DNA of 64,000 nt from NIOZ-UU13 sp964417935 (GTDB lineage: Bacteria; Planctomycetota; Phycisphaerae; Sedimentisphaerales; Anaerobacaceae), in the NCBI GenBank assembly GCA_964417935.1, contig CAYQKF010000001.1, positions 1-64,000 of the forward strand, read 5' to 3'. Positions 1 to 8,967 of this stretch are shown piece by piece. A program made the translations under genes and the position numbers. Position 1 is the stretch's first letter, and every line of letters begins with the position of its first letter. The notes under the pieces were generated by a model, which saw only the letters and a program-made list of their open reading frames with translations, was not told where the DNA came from and ran no database searches.

Positions 1-15
1 ATTTAGTGGCGCCCA

Positions 16-660
16 TTAGAGAGCAGAGACCATGCCTCTAACGGGGCGAGGGGAAATTGAGGACTGCGAAGTCCTTGTGGTGTTTGCGGGCGGCGGTATT
101 CCGTCTGAAGCCGGATAAACTCCAGCCTTAGCGGCGTCGATTTCGTTTTTAAAGAGGCCGAAATATTTGTATTGGCCGTTGACTCGAATGGCTGCACACC
201 ATTTTCTCTGTCCTGCGTGGTAAGAGACGCCTTTGTACTTTGAAGAGGTTTTGAGGGCCATTTTTCTTCTGTTTCTTGCGTTCTGAGCCGGAGTTGCGAT
301 GCGGAGGTTTGCTTTTCTGTTGTCCAGGCCGTTATTGTTGATATGGTCAGTGCACATACCTTCCGGTGGGGGGCATATAGAGCGGTGCATCCATACTGTT
401 TGTCCGTTGGTACGTTCGTGGCCCTTAGCTCGGCGGAGTGCGTAGAACATCTGTTTTGTTCTCTGGACGTACCATTTGTGTTTGTTTAATCGCTCGTAAT
501 CTTCTGGGTCCACTATGGCGTATTTGCCCTGAGTGAGTGGTATCCGGCGAAAGGGGTAGCCGTAGCGGATGCGGCGGTATAATAAGGCCAGAGCCACGAA
601 AGACCTTACAAGCCAATCGGGAATCGTAATCGTGATGGAAAAATTGAACCTTATAATCAA
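16..660 (-). CDS. HNH endonuclease with AP2-type DNA-binding domain, 3' end frameshifted
   Basis: Homing-type or mobile nuclease. The middle carries an HNH-like core (W-MHR then CTDHINNNGLDNRKANLR, about residues 92-121), followed by NARNR and an AP2-like segment (SKYKGVSYHAGQRKWCAAI, then YFGLF) that binds DNA. The frame reads AAKA and then an unrelated proline/serine-rich tail. The expected AP2 ending (TAARKHHKDFAVLNFP) is intact in another minus-strand frame and stops at TAG, plus-strand 38-40. About 20 extra bases between AAKA and TAARK explain the shift, so the gene is probably a recently damaged nuclease or carries an assembly error. The start is a TTG at 660 and is uncertain. Such genes usually move as solitary selfish elements; no partner gene is visible. 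Confidence 0.75.
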   Translation of the reverse strand: MIIRFNFSITITIPDWLVRSFVALALLYRRIRYGYPFRRIPLTQGKYAIVDPEDYERLNKHKWYVQRTKQMFYALRRAKGHERTNGQTVWMHRSICPPPEGMCTDHINNNGLDNRKANLRIATPAQNARNRRKMALKTSSKYKGVSYHAGQRKWCAAIRVNGQYKYFGLFKNEIDAAKAGVYPASDGIPPPANTTRTSQSSISPRPVRGMVSAL

Positions 661-687
661 CCCCAGCCGGTGATGAACAATCGCGGA

Positions 688-806
688 AAATTCTAAATTC
701 TAAGCACTAAATCCTAAACAAATTCGAATGTCCTAAATTCGAAATAACAAACATGATGTTTTGAATATTCAGAATTTTGATTTTTGAAATTGTTTCGTAT
801 TTCGAT
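688..806. repeat. Dispersed imperfect palindrome, copy 1 (AACAAATTC / GAAATTGTTTCG family)
   Basis: AT-rich gene-free stretch between the HNH gene and mtaB. It begins with words such as AAATTCTAAGCACTAAATCC, then AAACAAATTCGAATG, and closes with GAAATTGTTTCG, so the two halves are roughly inverted. The same architecture recurs at about 14397-14531 and 56925-57062. The rest of the 661-1052 gap holds a short direct repeat (GTACCtGCGCtTTTGAT at about 895-911 and GTACCCGCGCaTTTGAT at about 1009-1025). No gene is seen. Confidence 0.6.
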
Positions 807-1052
807 ACGCCTGTTAGAAGCGTATGTATCCATATTCGGATTTAGGACTTGCGGCTTTAGGCCCTTGGCCGAAAGCCGTGCCTCTATAATTGGACGTACC
901 TGCGCTTTTGATGCGAAAATTTAGTGATTTTGAAGCAGAGCCGGAAGCGTAAGCGCTCGGTTAGAAATGACTTAAAAAATTTCTGAAGATTTTTATTTTT
1001 GCTCTGAGGTACCCGCGCATTTGATTGAAAAATTCCGGCTATTTTATCTATC

Positions 1053-2444
1053 TTAACACTTATTGAGTGTTTGCCCAGATAACCCATCTTTACTATTTTG
1101 AAGCAGTTTGACCCTTATAAGCTGGTTTTTTTTCAGCTTTTGCGTTTCTTTTTTCATATATACCATAAAATATCTTTCGCATCTTCCACATAGCTGGCCG
1201 TTATCGTTTTCCACCAGAATTTCGGCATTTTCGCCAAGAAATTGCTGCCGATACTTTCGGCCCAATTCTATGTTTAAGTTATGTAGTATCATCGAACGCT
1301 GTTTTATAACTTTATTATCTACAGTACCTTGCATATTCGCCGCAGAGGTGCCTTTGCGCGGCGAAAAGCTGAAAACGTGCATTTTTGCAAAGCCTACATC
1401 TTTGGCTAAATCGACAGTTTGCTCAAAGTCAGCATCGGTTTCACCCGGAAAACCAACGATTATATCGGTCGTTATGGCCGGCCTGTCGAGCTTGGATTGA
1501 ATTGACTCAACAATTTCTCTGAATTGGTCAGCATTATATTGTCTGCACATCTTTTTCAGGACAGCATTGGAACCGGACTGCAGCGACAAGTGCAGATGTG
1601 GCATAATGTTACGGTGTTTACAAAAAGTATCGAGCAATCGTGGAGTTACGTCGGCCGGCTCAAGGGAGCTTACTCTTATTCGGGCAAGATTTGGTATTTC
1701 TGCCATTTTTTCAAGCAAATTCGCCAGATTATCGTTTTGCCGGTCAGGCCATTTATTTCGTCTGACGCTTTCCTGGCCGTAAGCACCGAGAAACACTCCT
1801 GTTACAACAATTTCCCTATGTCCGGCTTTCACGAGCGCCTTTGCTTCCCGGAGAACCACATTGGCCGGTTTACTGCGAACAAAAGGCCGAGTTTGGGGTA
1901 CAATACAATAGGTACAATATCCATCGCAGCCATCCTGGACCTTTAGAAAAGCTCTTGTGTGGTCACTAAAAGAAGTTAATAACGGCAACTTCCAATAATT
2001 CTTAGATTCATTTTTATACTTGATTTTTGATTTGTTTTCTGCTTTAATTATATTATGAACGTTCGGATAGGATTGAGGGCTTTGGCGACATAAAGCGGCA
2101 GTTTTGCCGGTGGCTATTTGGATTAGCGTGGCAGCAAGGCTGTCTCGATTTCTGATGAGATGGACATTTTTGCCGGTGTCGTTAAATTCGCCGATTTGTA
2201 CAGTTGGCAGGCAGCCGCAGACAACTACAACAGCACCAGGACTTAGTTTTTGGGCTTTTCGGATGTGTTGCCGGCTCTTGGCTGAGGCACTGTGAGTTAC
2301 ACAGCAAGTATTGATAACAAGTAAGTCAGGCTTTTCAAGCGGTTCAACCTTGTGGAGTCCGAGTTGTTCGAGCAGTTCTCGGATTTGCTGGCTTTCATAT
2401 TGATTTACTTTGCAGCCAAGAGTATTTATGGAAAAAGTCTTCAT
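1053..2444 (-). CDS. mtaB: tRNA t6A37 methylthiotransferase MtaB (radical SAM)
   Basis: Adds a methylthio group to N6-threonylcarbamoyladenosine at tRNA position 37, giving ms2t6A. N-terminal UPF0004/MTTase domain: TLGCKVNQYESQ places Cys11, with Cys47 (NTC) and Cys78 (CGC) as the remaining ligands of the auxiliary Fe-S cluster. The radical-SAM signature CDGYCTYC gives Cys173, Cys177 and Cys180, followed by a typical IIVGFPGET-like segment. The C-terminus (about 390-455) is the TRAM region. The 463-residue length and the CKVNQYE motif favour MtaB over MiaB or RimO. It is transcribed alone, divergent from the pilus-type genes at 2.6 kb. No strong Shine-Dalgarno is seen before the ATG. Confidence 0.9.
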   Translation of the reverse strand: MKTFSINTLGCKVNQYESQQIRELLEQLGLHKVEPLEKPDLLVINTCCVTHSASAKSRQHIRKAQKLSPGAVVVVCGCLPTVQIGEFNDTGKNVHLIRNRDSLAATLIQIATGKTAALCRQSPQSYPNVHNIIKAENKSKIKYKNESKNYWKLPLLTSFSDHTRAFLKVQDGCDGYCTYCIVPQTRPFVRSKPANVVLREAKALVKAGHREIVVTGVFLGAYGQESVRRNKWPDRQNDNLANLLEKMAEIPNLARIRVSSLEPADVTPRLLDTFCKHRNIMPHLHLSLQSGSNAVLKKMCRQYNADQFREIVESIQSKLDRPAITTDIIVGFPGETDADFEQTVDLAKDVGFAKMHVFSFSPRKGTSAANMQGTVDNKVIKQRSMILHNLNIELGRKYRQQFLGENAEILVENDNGQLCGRCERYFMVYMKKETQKLKKNQLIRVKLLQNSKDGLSGQTLNKC

Positions 2445-2556
2445 AATATAGTATAATTTATAGCTGTTGGTGTGGTTTTACAAGGCTAATTGAAAACTAA
2501 GAACGCATAGCAAAACCGAACAAAAAAATTAGGAAACGCTTCGCGATCTATTTTGG

Positions 2557-2586
2557 ACAGATTCCTCGCATTCGCTCGGAATGACA
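2557..2586. repeat. Partial GGATTCC/GGAATGACA palindromic repeat
   Basis: GATTCCTCGCATTCGCTCGGAATGACA is a half-unit of the GTCATTCC-type dispersed palindrome found in longer form at 23583-23653, 47603-47673 and 50001-50066. It lies just upstream of the PilM-like gene. Confidence 0.5.
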
Positions 2587-2625
2587 TGTTAGGTTTTGTT
2601 AGCGACTTTAAGCGGGAGGTTTGTT

Positions 2626-4962
2626 ATGGCTGGAGAAACCGGTACGGTTTGGGCGATAGATATAGGTAATAGCTCCCTGAAAGCATTGTACTTGAGCACA
2701 GAGCGCGGCGTTGTCGAAGTGGTCGGCTTTGACAATATCCGGCACGGCAAAATTCTTAGCGGAGACGGCGTGACAGATGCCGAGAGAGAGGAACTTGTTG
2801 CGTTGAGTTTGCGCAAGTTTGTCAATAAGTACGATTTGAGCATGGACGAGATAATTATCTCTGTTCCGAGTCAAAATAGTTTTGCACGGTTTGTAAACCT
2901 GCCGCCTGTCGAGGCGAAGCGCATTCCTGAAATGGTCAAGTTTGAAGCTGTCCAGCAGATTCCTTTTGGCATTAACGATGTGCAGTGGGACTGGCAATTG
3001 ATGACGGAGGAAAACAGTCCTGAAATCAAGGTGGGTATTTTTGCGATTAAAAACGAAGTGGTCGATGCAACATTAGAGCATTTCAGCAGGGAAGATGTGC
3101 AGATTGGCTACGTACAGATGGCACCAATGGCTTTGTACAACTATTTGCTGCACGACCGTCCTGAATTGGTTACTTCCGACAAACAAGCGACTGTTGTTCT
3201 TAATATAGGTGCGGACAATACGGATTTGGTTGTCTGCACAAAGTCATCGGTCTGGCAAAGATGTATTCTTCTCGGCGGCAATTCCTTTACGAGGGCGATA
3301 TCAGATGCGTTCAGACTTAATTTTGAAAAAGCCGAGAAGCTCAAACGTACTGCTCCTGTGAGCAAGTATGCCCGGCAGATATTCCAGGCGATGAAGCCTG
3401 TTTTTACGGATTTAGGCTCTGAAATTCAGCGGTCACTGGGCTTTTATAATAATTCGAATCCTGAGACTAAAATAGTGAGGATTATCGCCTTAGGCGGCGG
3501 AACAAAGCTGCGAGGTCTTCTTAAATATCTACAGCAGACGCTGCAGATACGAGTGGAAAGGCCGGATTCGTTTAAGAGACTTGGGATGGGCCCAGGGGTT
3601 TCGCCGGCTAAATTCCACGAGAATGTCTGTGATTTTGGTATTGTCTATGGTCTTGCTTTGCAGGGATTGGGTATTGCCAGGATAGAAAGCAACCTTCTGC
3701 CGCGGAATATTGCCCGGTCAATGGCCTGGGCGAGCAAGGGCAAGTACTTTATTGCGGCAGCATGTATGCTGCTTGCTGTTTCCCTTTTGTGCTTTGCGCG
3801 AACGGGCCTGGACAAGATGAATTACACGAAGAACATTCAGGTTCGAGATAGAACTGGAAGAATTCTTGACACCGTCCGGCAGGCCAAAGAAAAACTCCAA
3901 GAGATTGAGCGTGAAGGTTCCGAGTCTGAAGCAACAATAGAAAAGGAATTTGAACCTTTCAAATATCGTGAAATGATTCCGTACCTGCATGAGATTGTCA
4001 TTTCAGCATTGCCGAACGAGAAGAACAATCCCCAACAAGCCAAGCTCTATCAGGCTTTTGCCAATGGTGATGTGGAAGGGATTTTGGAGATTCCGCGCAA
4101 GGCGCGAAAGCAGATATTTATAACGAATATGTCGGCCTACTTTACCAGTGACCTTGACACAGCACAGTTTGGCGGCGGTGATTTGTGGAGGAGAAGTCGG
4201 GGCACTCCCGGAGTCGAAGGCGAAGAATATGAGGGTATGTATGAAGAGTACGAGTATGAAATGATGCAAATGGAGATGATGGGGCCCCAATATCAGTACG
4301 CTCCTGGTGGGATGTTCGGACTGGGTGGGGAAACTGCTGAAGAAAAGAAGCCTGGTTTTGTGGTAACCATAACCGGTCACAGTCCGTATGGTGAAAACGA
4401 AATTGAATTAGCTGAATTGATGGACCCTCACGGAGTTGAAGGCAGACAGGATAAATGGGGATTGGTTACCCGCTTGTCACACCTTGACGATTTTGCTGTT
4501 GACGACAAAAGCCCCTTCGAGCTGTACAATAAGACCGACCCTAAGCAATTCGAGCTGGAAATAGGGGAAGTAAGCTTGGAAGAACAGATGCCTGCGGGGA
4601 TAGGTGTTATGGATGTAAGATACAAGCCAACGCCAGGGGGTGCCGGTCAGGAAGAAAGTGCGGAATGGATTTTGATTGACCCTATGACAAGGGAGACAAT
4701 CAGTAAAATCGCTGAGTGGGAAGCGAATGGACAGCCGAAGCTCGACCCCCGCAGGGGTACACAAGATTTTACAGTTAATGACCATTGGTTCGTATTAAAT
4801 GTTAAGTTTGTCTGGAGAGATGCTCCTGAGAGTGTCAAGGCCAAGGCTCCTGAATTACCTTCGTATATAATGGGGCGGACAAGTCTGAGCAGACCGGCCA
4901 CCCCGCAGAGCACCGGCTCGACCTCGACGGGTGGGCGGGACTTGACGACAGGAATCGAATAA
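2626..4962 (+). CDS. PilM-like type IV pilus assembly ATPase fused to a PilN-like membrane segment
   Basis: Residues about 1-350 are an actin-like PilM/FtsA-fold domain: it starts VWAIDIGNSSLKALYL (phosphate-1 loop), has VVLNIGADNTDLVV (phosphate-2) and IIALGGGTKLRGL (adenosine loop). The PilM part ends with ARIESNLLPRNIARS, which resembles the NLLP start of PilN. A membrane helix (about 375-395) and a charged coiled coil (about 400-450) follow. A periplasmic part of about 330 residues contains an acidic Met/Tyr-rich tract (EYEGMYEEYEYEMMQMEMM) and ends in a Ser/Thr-rich tail. Start: the ATG at 2626, because GGGAGG lies 7 bases upstream; a TTG 30 bases earlier is possible. In most bacteria PilM and PilN are separate proteins, so this is a fusion. 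It heads a three-gene block. No PilB, PilC or PilQ is in the window. Confidence 0.8.
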   Translation: MAGETGTVWAIDIGNSSLKALYLSTERGVVEVVGFDNIRHGKILSGDGVTDAEREELVALSLRKFVNKYDLSMDEIIISVPSQNSFARFVNLPPVEAKRIPEMVKFEAVQQIPFGINDVQWDWQLMTEENSPEIKVGIFAIKNEVVDATLEHFSREDVQIGYVQMAPMALYNYLLHDRPELVTSDKQATVVLNIGADNTDLVVCTKSSVWQRCILLGGNSFTRAISDAFRLNFEKAEKLKRTAPVSKYARQIFQAMKPVFTDLGSEIQRSLGFYNNSNPETKIVRIIALGGGTKLRGLLKYLQQTLQIRVERPDSFKRLGMGPGVSPAKFHENVCDFGIVYGLALQGLGIARIESNLLPRNIARSMAWASKGKYFIAAACMLLAVSLLCFARTGLDKMNYTKNIQVRDRTGRILDTVRQAKEKLQEIEREGSESEATIEKEFEPFKYREMIPYLHEIVISALPNEKNNPQQAKLYQAFANGDVEGILEIPRKARKQIFITNMSAYFTSDLDTAQFGGGDLWRRSRGTPGVEGEEYEGMYEEYEYEMMQMEMMGPQYQYAPGGMFGLGGETAEEKKPGFVVTITGHSPYGENEIELAELMDPHGVEGRQDKWGLVTRLSHLDDFAVDDKSPFELYNKTDPKQFELEIGEVSLEEQMPAGIGVMDVRYKPTPGGAGQEESAEWILIDPMTRETISKIAEWEANGQPKLDPRRGTQDFTVNDHWFVLNVKFVWRDAPESVKAKAPELPSYIMGRTSLSRPATPQSTGSTSTGGRDLTTGIE

Positions 4963-4980
4963 TTATATGTGAGCTAAAAA

Positions 4981-6423
4981 ATGGATATACCGAATTTCAA
5001 AGATATTTTACAGAAGTTAAGTGTTTTTAAGAATAACTTATCGCTGTTGCTGCCGGTTATTATAGTGCTGATTGGTGTACTTATTTTTATCGCCACCCTG
5101 CTTATGAGCAGTAAACTCAAGGCGGAGATACAAACAAATAGCATTGCGGTTGGCGAAGAAGTGCAGAGAGAGAGCGAAAATGCTGTTTCCAGTGAGATAT
5201 GGAGAATAGAGCAGGCACGCCAGCAAGAACATGCCAACGATGCCAATGAGATAGCAGGCCTGGCCGAGCAAAGCACTCAGAGAGAGTTATTAAGCTATGA
5301 TATATTTCTTGACCCTAACATTTCCTCCACGCTGGTTTTTCAGGAATTTGGCCAGAAGTATCGCGAAGCGATAGACGAACTAATTATTCGTGCAAACGCG
5401 GGTGATTGTCCTACAGAGGCCGAGATAGAGAGAGGTCTGGAGGACTCAGCAGTAAATTCCCGCTTGAGGCGGGGACGGTCTGGGATGTATGGACGGTCTT
5501 CGATGTATGGAGGGTCTGGGATGTCAGGACGTTCTCAGATGATGGGACGGTCTCCTATGATGGGACGGTCTGGGACGATGGGACCGTATTCGATGGGAGG
5601 TTCAAGAACGTCTTTGCGGGGGACTTTAGGGCGGTCGATGATGATGGGCGAACTTGAGCTTATGATAGTTGATGAGATTTGCCGAGAGAGGGCGAAATCT
5701 ATATCTGTTTACGTGAATCCGGCTGATTTGAGCGGATACGAATTCTGGGCGGATTATAAACTTGCGGTTGAACCAAATGAGGCCACCCAGGATTGCTGGT
5801 ATTTCCAGTTAGCTTACTGGGTCATCGAAGATATTTTCGATACTATAAATACTGTGAATTCGGATTACGAGAACGTTCTGACAGCACCGGTCAAACATAT
5901 AACGCGGACAAGTTTTGCTATGGGCCTGCAGAGGCCCGGGGCAGGCGGGAGTATTTACACGGGACGCAGGCGGCGTCAAAAATCGGGGACGGATAGAGAT
6001 GATGTTGACAAACCCATTTACGTTCTTTCCCAGGACGAAGCTCTGACAGAATCCTGCACGGGAAGAGTTTCCAATGATGCTAATAATATTGATGTTATAC
6101 ATTTTAACGTTGCCTTTGTGATTAACATAAAGTCGATTTTGCCGTTTATGCAGCAGCTTTGCAGTGCCAAGGAGCATAAATTCAGGGGGTTCAGCGGCGA
6201 TGAACAGGAGGGAACTTTCAAGCATAATCAGATAACGATTTTAGAGACTAAGTTCAGGTCGATGGATGAGGAACCTTACAGTCTTTACCGTTATGGGGAA
6301 GATGCCGTTGTGGAATTGGATTTAATTTGCGAATATATGTTCAACAAAAAAGGCTACGAGGCAATTAAACCGGACACTGTTAAGAAAACGCTAAAGGGAG
6401 CAGAAGAAACGACAGGCCGATAA
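4981..6423 (+). CDS. Single-pass membrane protein of the PilM block, Met/Gly/Arg/Ser repeat (PilO-like position)
   Basis: Function unknown. It follows the PilM-PilN gene by 18 bases and is probably co-transcribed. One membrane helix near the N-terminus (about residues 19-41, LSLLLPVIIVLIGVLIFIAT) is followed by a Glu/Gln-rich stretch likely to be coiled coil (about 45-105). Residues about 160-210 are a low-complexity array of GRSxM(M/Y) units encoded by degenerate 18-base repeats at about 5466-5600. The C-terminal half is a mixed globular region. Topology (short cytoplasmic end, helix, coiled coil) and gene order match PilO, but no diagnostic PilO sequence is recognised, so the role is inferred from position only. 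Confidence 0.7.
   Translation: MDIPNFKDILQKLSVFKNNLSLLLPVIIVLIGVLIFIATLLMSSKLKAEIQTNSIAVGEEVQRESENAVSSEIWRIEQARQQEHANDANEIAGLAEQSTQRELLSYDIFLDPNISSTLVFQEFGQKYREAIDELIIRANAGDCPTEAEIERGLEDSAVNSRLRRGRSGMYGRSSMYGGSGMSGRSQMMGRSPMMGRSGTMGPYSMGGSRTSLRGTLGRSMMMGELELMIVDEICRERAKSISVYVNPADLSGYEFWADYKLAVEPNEATQDCWYFQLAYWVIEDIFDTINTVNSDYENVLTAPVKHITRTSFAMGLQRPGAGGSIYTGRRRRQKSGTDRDDVDKPIYVLSQDEALTESCTGRVSNDANNIDVIHFNVAFVINIKSILPFMQQLCSAKEHKFRGFSGDEQEGTFKHNQITILETKFRSMDEEPYSLYRYGEDAVVELDLICEYMFNKKGYEAIKPDTVKKTLKGAEETTGR
5466..5600 (+). repeat. In-frame degenerate tandem repeat (18-base unit, GRSxMM)
   Basis: About seven units built on GGACGGTCTxxGATGatG are translated as GRSGMY, GRSSMY, GGSGMS, GRSQMM, GRSPMM and GRSGTM. 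Spacing stays a multiple of three, so the frame is kept. It lies within the second gene of the pilus-type block. Confidence 0.8.
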
Positions 6424-6520
6424 AACCGCCCGCCGTGGCTCGCCCAGTGGCGCGGCCATGTCGAGACAGGTCAGAAAAAAAATGTGAAGCGGGATTTGCC
6501 CCTTCACTTCGTTCGAGGGC

Positions 6521-8632
6521 ATGGATATGATTAAAATAGGCAGCTTTTTCGAAGAACATGTAGAGAAGATAGTTTTGGTAATTGTTGGGCTTGTGTGTGT
6601 CTTTCTTTTGATTACGCGTGTTATTTTCAGCCCCAACGATGTTCTTTATGGCGACGGTAAATACAGTCCCAGTGCAGTCGACGAACAAGTGTATGAAAAG
6701 GCAGTTCTTTTGAGGCAGAAGCTCAACGAACCACCCGAAAACCCGGAGCCCTATAAGTCGCAACTTTCTGAGTTTGTTGCTCTGCTTAATTCGTCCCTAA
6801 GTGATATTGACGTTAAACTTTGGCCACAGGTTCCTTATGCGGTTGATGGGGTGAGAGCAGGAACAGGAGGGGGTCAGTATAGTCTTCCTCATATTGGTGA
6901 GGTCAACGATGTGGCGGTCGAGCACATCAGAGCAGTGGCTTATGTGCCTACTGTGGCTGTCACCGCAGAAGCACCTTATGATAAAGCTCCACATGAACCG
7001 AATGATATAGACCTTGTAACGGTGGAAGCCAAGTTTGATATTGAGGGATTATACGAGAGGTGTAGACACAGTTTTGTCGATGATGTGGCCGAACAGTGGG
7101 CTGACCCGTGCCTTGCGAAGCCAATTTTTGCGGCTGTGCAGTTGCAACGGCAGGAATTCGGCGAAGATGGGAGCTGGAGTGATTGGCAGGATGTTCCCCG
7201 CAGCAAGATTGACCACTATGGTAAATTGTTTGAAATTGTGGAAGATGCCAGCAACTTGCCGGCCGGCATGTTAAAAGTAAGGAAGCTTCAGTTTGACGAC
7301 CCGCAACTGCAAATAGACCTGTTGCAGCCGGAGGCTTATCAAATTGCATCTGCGAAAGAGGAGTGGTATCCTCCCTTGATACATAGAAAGTTCCTGGAAA
7401 TGCAGAGGAAGGAGGAGGTTGAGGAAAGGCGAAAAACCAGAGAAGAAGAGCAGGAGCGTAATGAAAAGTCAGACTCGCGGCGTACCAGAAACCCTCGTGC
7501 AGGTGCAGGTGGAAGGCTTGGCGGAGGATACGATACGTTAAGGGGGGGGGATAGTCTTTATGGGGGTTATGGGGGCCAAGAGACAACACGGAGAAGAGGG
7601 AGCAGTAGAAGGCGTTCGACCGACGATGCCTTCGGCCAAGGCCTGGGCCTCCCAACGGACAGGCGTACGAGAGGGAGAGGCAGAGGTAGGACGGATCCGG
7701 GTGGAATTGAAGACTATGCGATGCAGGGACTACCGGGTGACAGACTCACTCGAAGGGGGCCGTCGATGAATGACGTTTACGATGAATTTGACAAGATTCG
7801 GCTTGCCTGGAGAACGGATTTGCAGAAGATGCGGGAGCCTCTGGTGTTCTGGGCACACGATGATACTGTTGAGCTGCGAAAGAGCTACCGATACAGAATT
7901 CGGTTAGGGGTTTTTAATCCGGTGGCAGGGACGAATCAGTTAAGTGAGCAGGACATCTCGCGGAAGAACGAAGTTGTTTTATGGAGTGAGTTTTCCGATG
8001 TTACTGAGCCGGTAGAGATTCCGGGAAGGTTGTACTTCTTCGCGAAGCATATACTTGAGGCGGCCAATGTTGTTACGGTTCAGGTCTCCAAATATGTGAT
8101 GGGGTATTGGCACAGTGAAGATTTTAAGGTAAGCAAGGGAGATGTCATAGGTGGTGTCGTTGAGACCGAGCCTGAAAGGCCCGAAACCAGCAGATTAGAT
8201 TCGCGAAGCAGGTTAGATTCAAGAATGATGTCAGATCCGCGAATGGGTCCCGTTGTCAGACCTGAAGACCAGGCTGTGACACCGGAGACGATTGACTATA
8301 GTACCGGAGCTGTTATGGTTGATGCTGTGGCTGTGAATGACTGGTCGGGCGAAAAGACTCTGAGCACCAGGCGTTATTATGATATGCTTTACAGCTTTGA
8401 TGGAATCGATATTGAGCACATGCCTATCAGAACAGCATACTTGGCCAAAGATTTGCAGAAGTGGTATGGTGACATTAGGATATTGGAAAGAGAGCCGAGG
8501 GAGCCTTTGAAACCCTGGGGTACAGGCGGGCAGAGACGACGCACGAGAGAGCTTGAGTACGAGGATTATGGCGACGAGTATTACATGGAAGAAATGATGA
8601 TGGAGGGTATGGGAGGACGCCCACCTTATTAG
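6521..8632 (+). CDS. Single-pass membrane protein of the PilM block with Arg/Gly-rich linker and Met-rich tail
   Basis: Third gene of the block, 97 bases after the previous one. The N-terminus MDMIKIGSFFEEHVEK leads straight into one membrane helix (about 17-37, VLVIVGLVCVFLLITRV). The rest is probably periplasmic: an ordered region (about 45-290), a charged helix (LEMQRKEEVEERRKTREEE), an Arg/Gly/Asp low-complexity linker (about 310-400) that includes an eight-G tract at about 7542-7549, another ordered region, and an acidic/Met-rich C-terminus (YYMEEMMMEGMGG). No family is recognised. Met-rich tracts also occur in the two upstream partners, which suggests the three act together. The eight-G run could slip during replication. 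Confidence 0.7.
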   Translation: MDMIKIGSFFEEHVEKIVLVIVGLVCVFLLITRVIFSPNDVLYGDGKYSPSAVDEQVYEKAVLLRQKLNEPPENPEPYKSQLSEFVALLNSSLSDIDVKLWPQVPYAVDGVRAGTGGGQYSLPHIGEVNDVAVEHIRAVAYVPTVAVTAEAPYDKAPHEPNDIDLVTVEAKFDIEGLYERCRHSFVDDVAEQWADPCLAKPIFAAVQLQRQEFGEDGSWSDWQDVPRSKIDHYGKLFEIVEDASNLPAGMLKVRKLQFDDPQLQIDLLQPEAYQIASAKEEWYPPLIHRKFLEMQRKEEVEERRKTREEEQERNEKSDSRRTRNPRAGAGGRLGGGYDTLRGGDSLYGGYGGQETTRRRGSSRRRSTDDAFGQGLGLPTDRRTRGRGRGRTDPGGIEDYAMQGLPGDRLTRRGPSMNDVYDEFDKIRLAWRTDLQKMREPLVFWAHDDTVELRKSYRYRIRLGVFNPVAGTNQLSEQDISRKNEVVLWSEFSDVTEPVEIPGRLYFFAKHILEAANVVTVQVSKYVMGYWHSEDFKVSKGDVIGGVVETEPERPETSRLDSRSRLDSRMMSDPRMGPVVRPEDQAVTPETIDYSTGAVMVDAVAVNDWSGEKTLSTRRYYDMLYSFDGIDIEHMPIRTAYLAKDLQKWYGDIRILEREPREPLKPWGTGGQRRRTRELEYEDYGDEYYMEEMMMEGMGGRPPY

Positions 8633-8673
8633 TCTTTGATTCCGATGCTTGTCTATGCGGCTACAAGGTTAAG

Positions 8674-8826
8674 TTAATGTAGCTGAAATATCGATTTAAA
8701 CGAGGAATCCTGCTGTTTAAAGTTAATTGTTATCACAAACTCATCGGGGGGTACCAAGTCAAAGAAGTTATTGTATGGAGATGCTATTGGGCTAAGATTG
8801 TATTTGATTTTAGCTTGCCCTTCCAT
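8674..8826 (-). CDS. Possible short ORF (50 aa), unproven
   Basis: An ATG-to-TAA frame on the minus strand reads MEGQAKIKYN...DEFVITINFKQQ...FQLH. Amino-acid use is plausible, but there is no Shine-Dalgarno and no recognised family. It could be a gene fragment or chance. It sits in the 335-base gap before the secreted hydrolase gene, where nothing else was identified apart from that gene's ribosome binding site. Confidence 0.15.
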   Translation of the reverse strand: MEGQAKIKYNLSPIASPYNNFFDLVPPDEFVITINFKQQDSSFKSIFQLH

Positions 8827-8967
8827 TACTTTTAGGTTATTTAGGAAAAGCAGCCTCGAGGATTTTTCGCATATTGTTCGAGGACATAAAGTAAGGCCTC
8901 GATCTGGCCGGATAACATAAGAGCTTGCGCCGGGGTTAGTACCAAGGTTTTTACAGGAGGTGGCTTT

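Noticed and set aside
884..1087. Minus-strand 67-residue frame next to mtaB
   Set aside because: AT-rich repeat sequence with no Shine-Dalgarno, overlapping the mtaB 3' end; no family resemblance.
6960..7655. Long minus-strand open frame (231 codons) opposite the third pilus-type gene
   Set aside because: Composition of an antisense shadow over Arg/Gly-rich coding DNA; the plus-strand gene is well supported.
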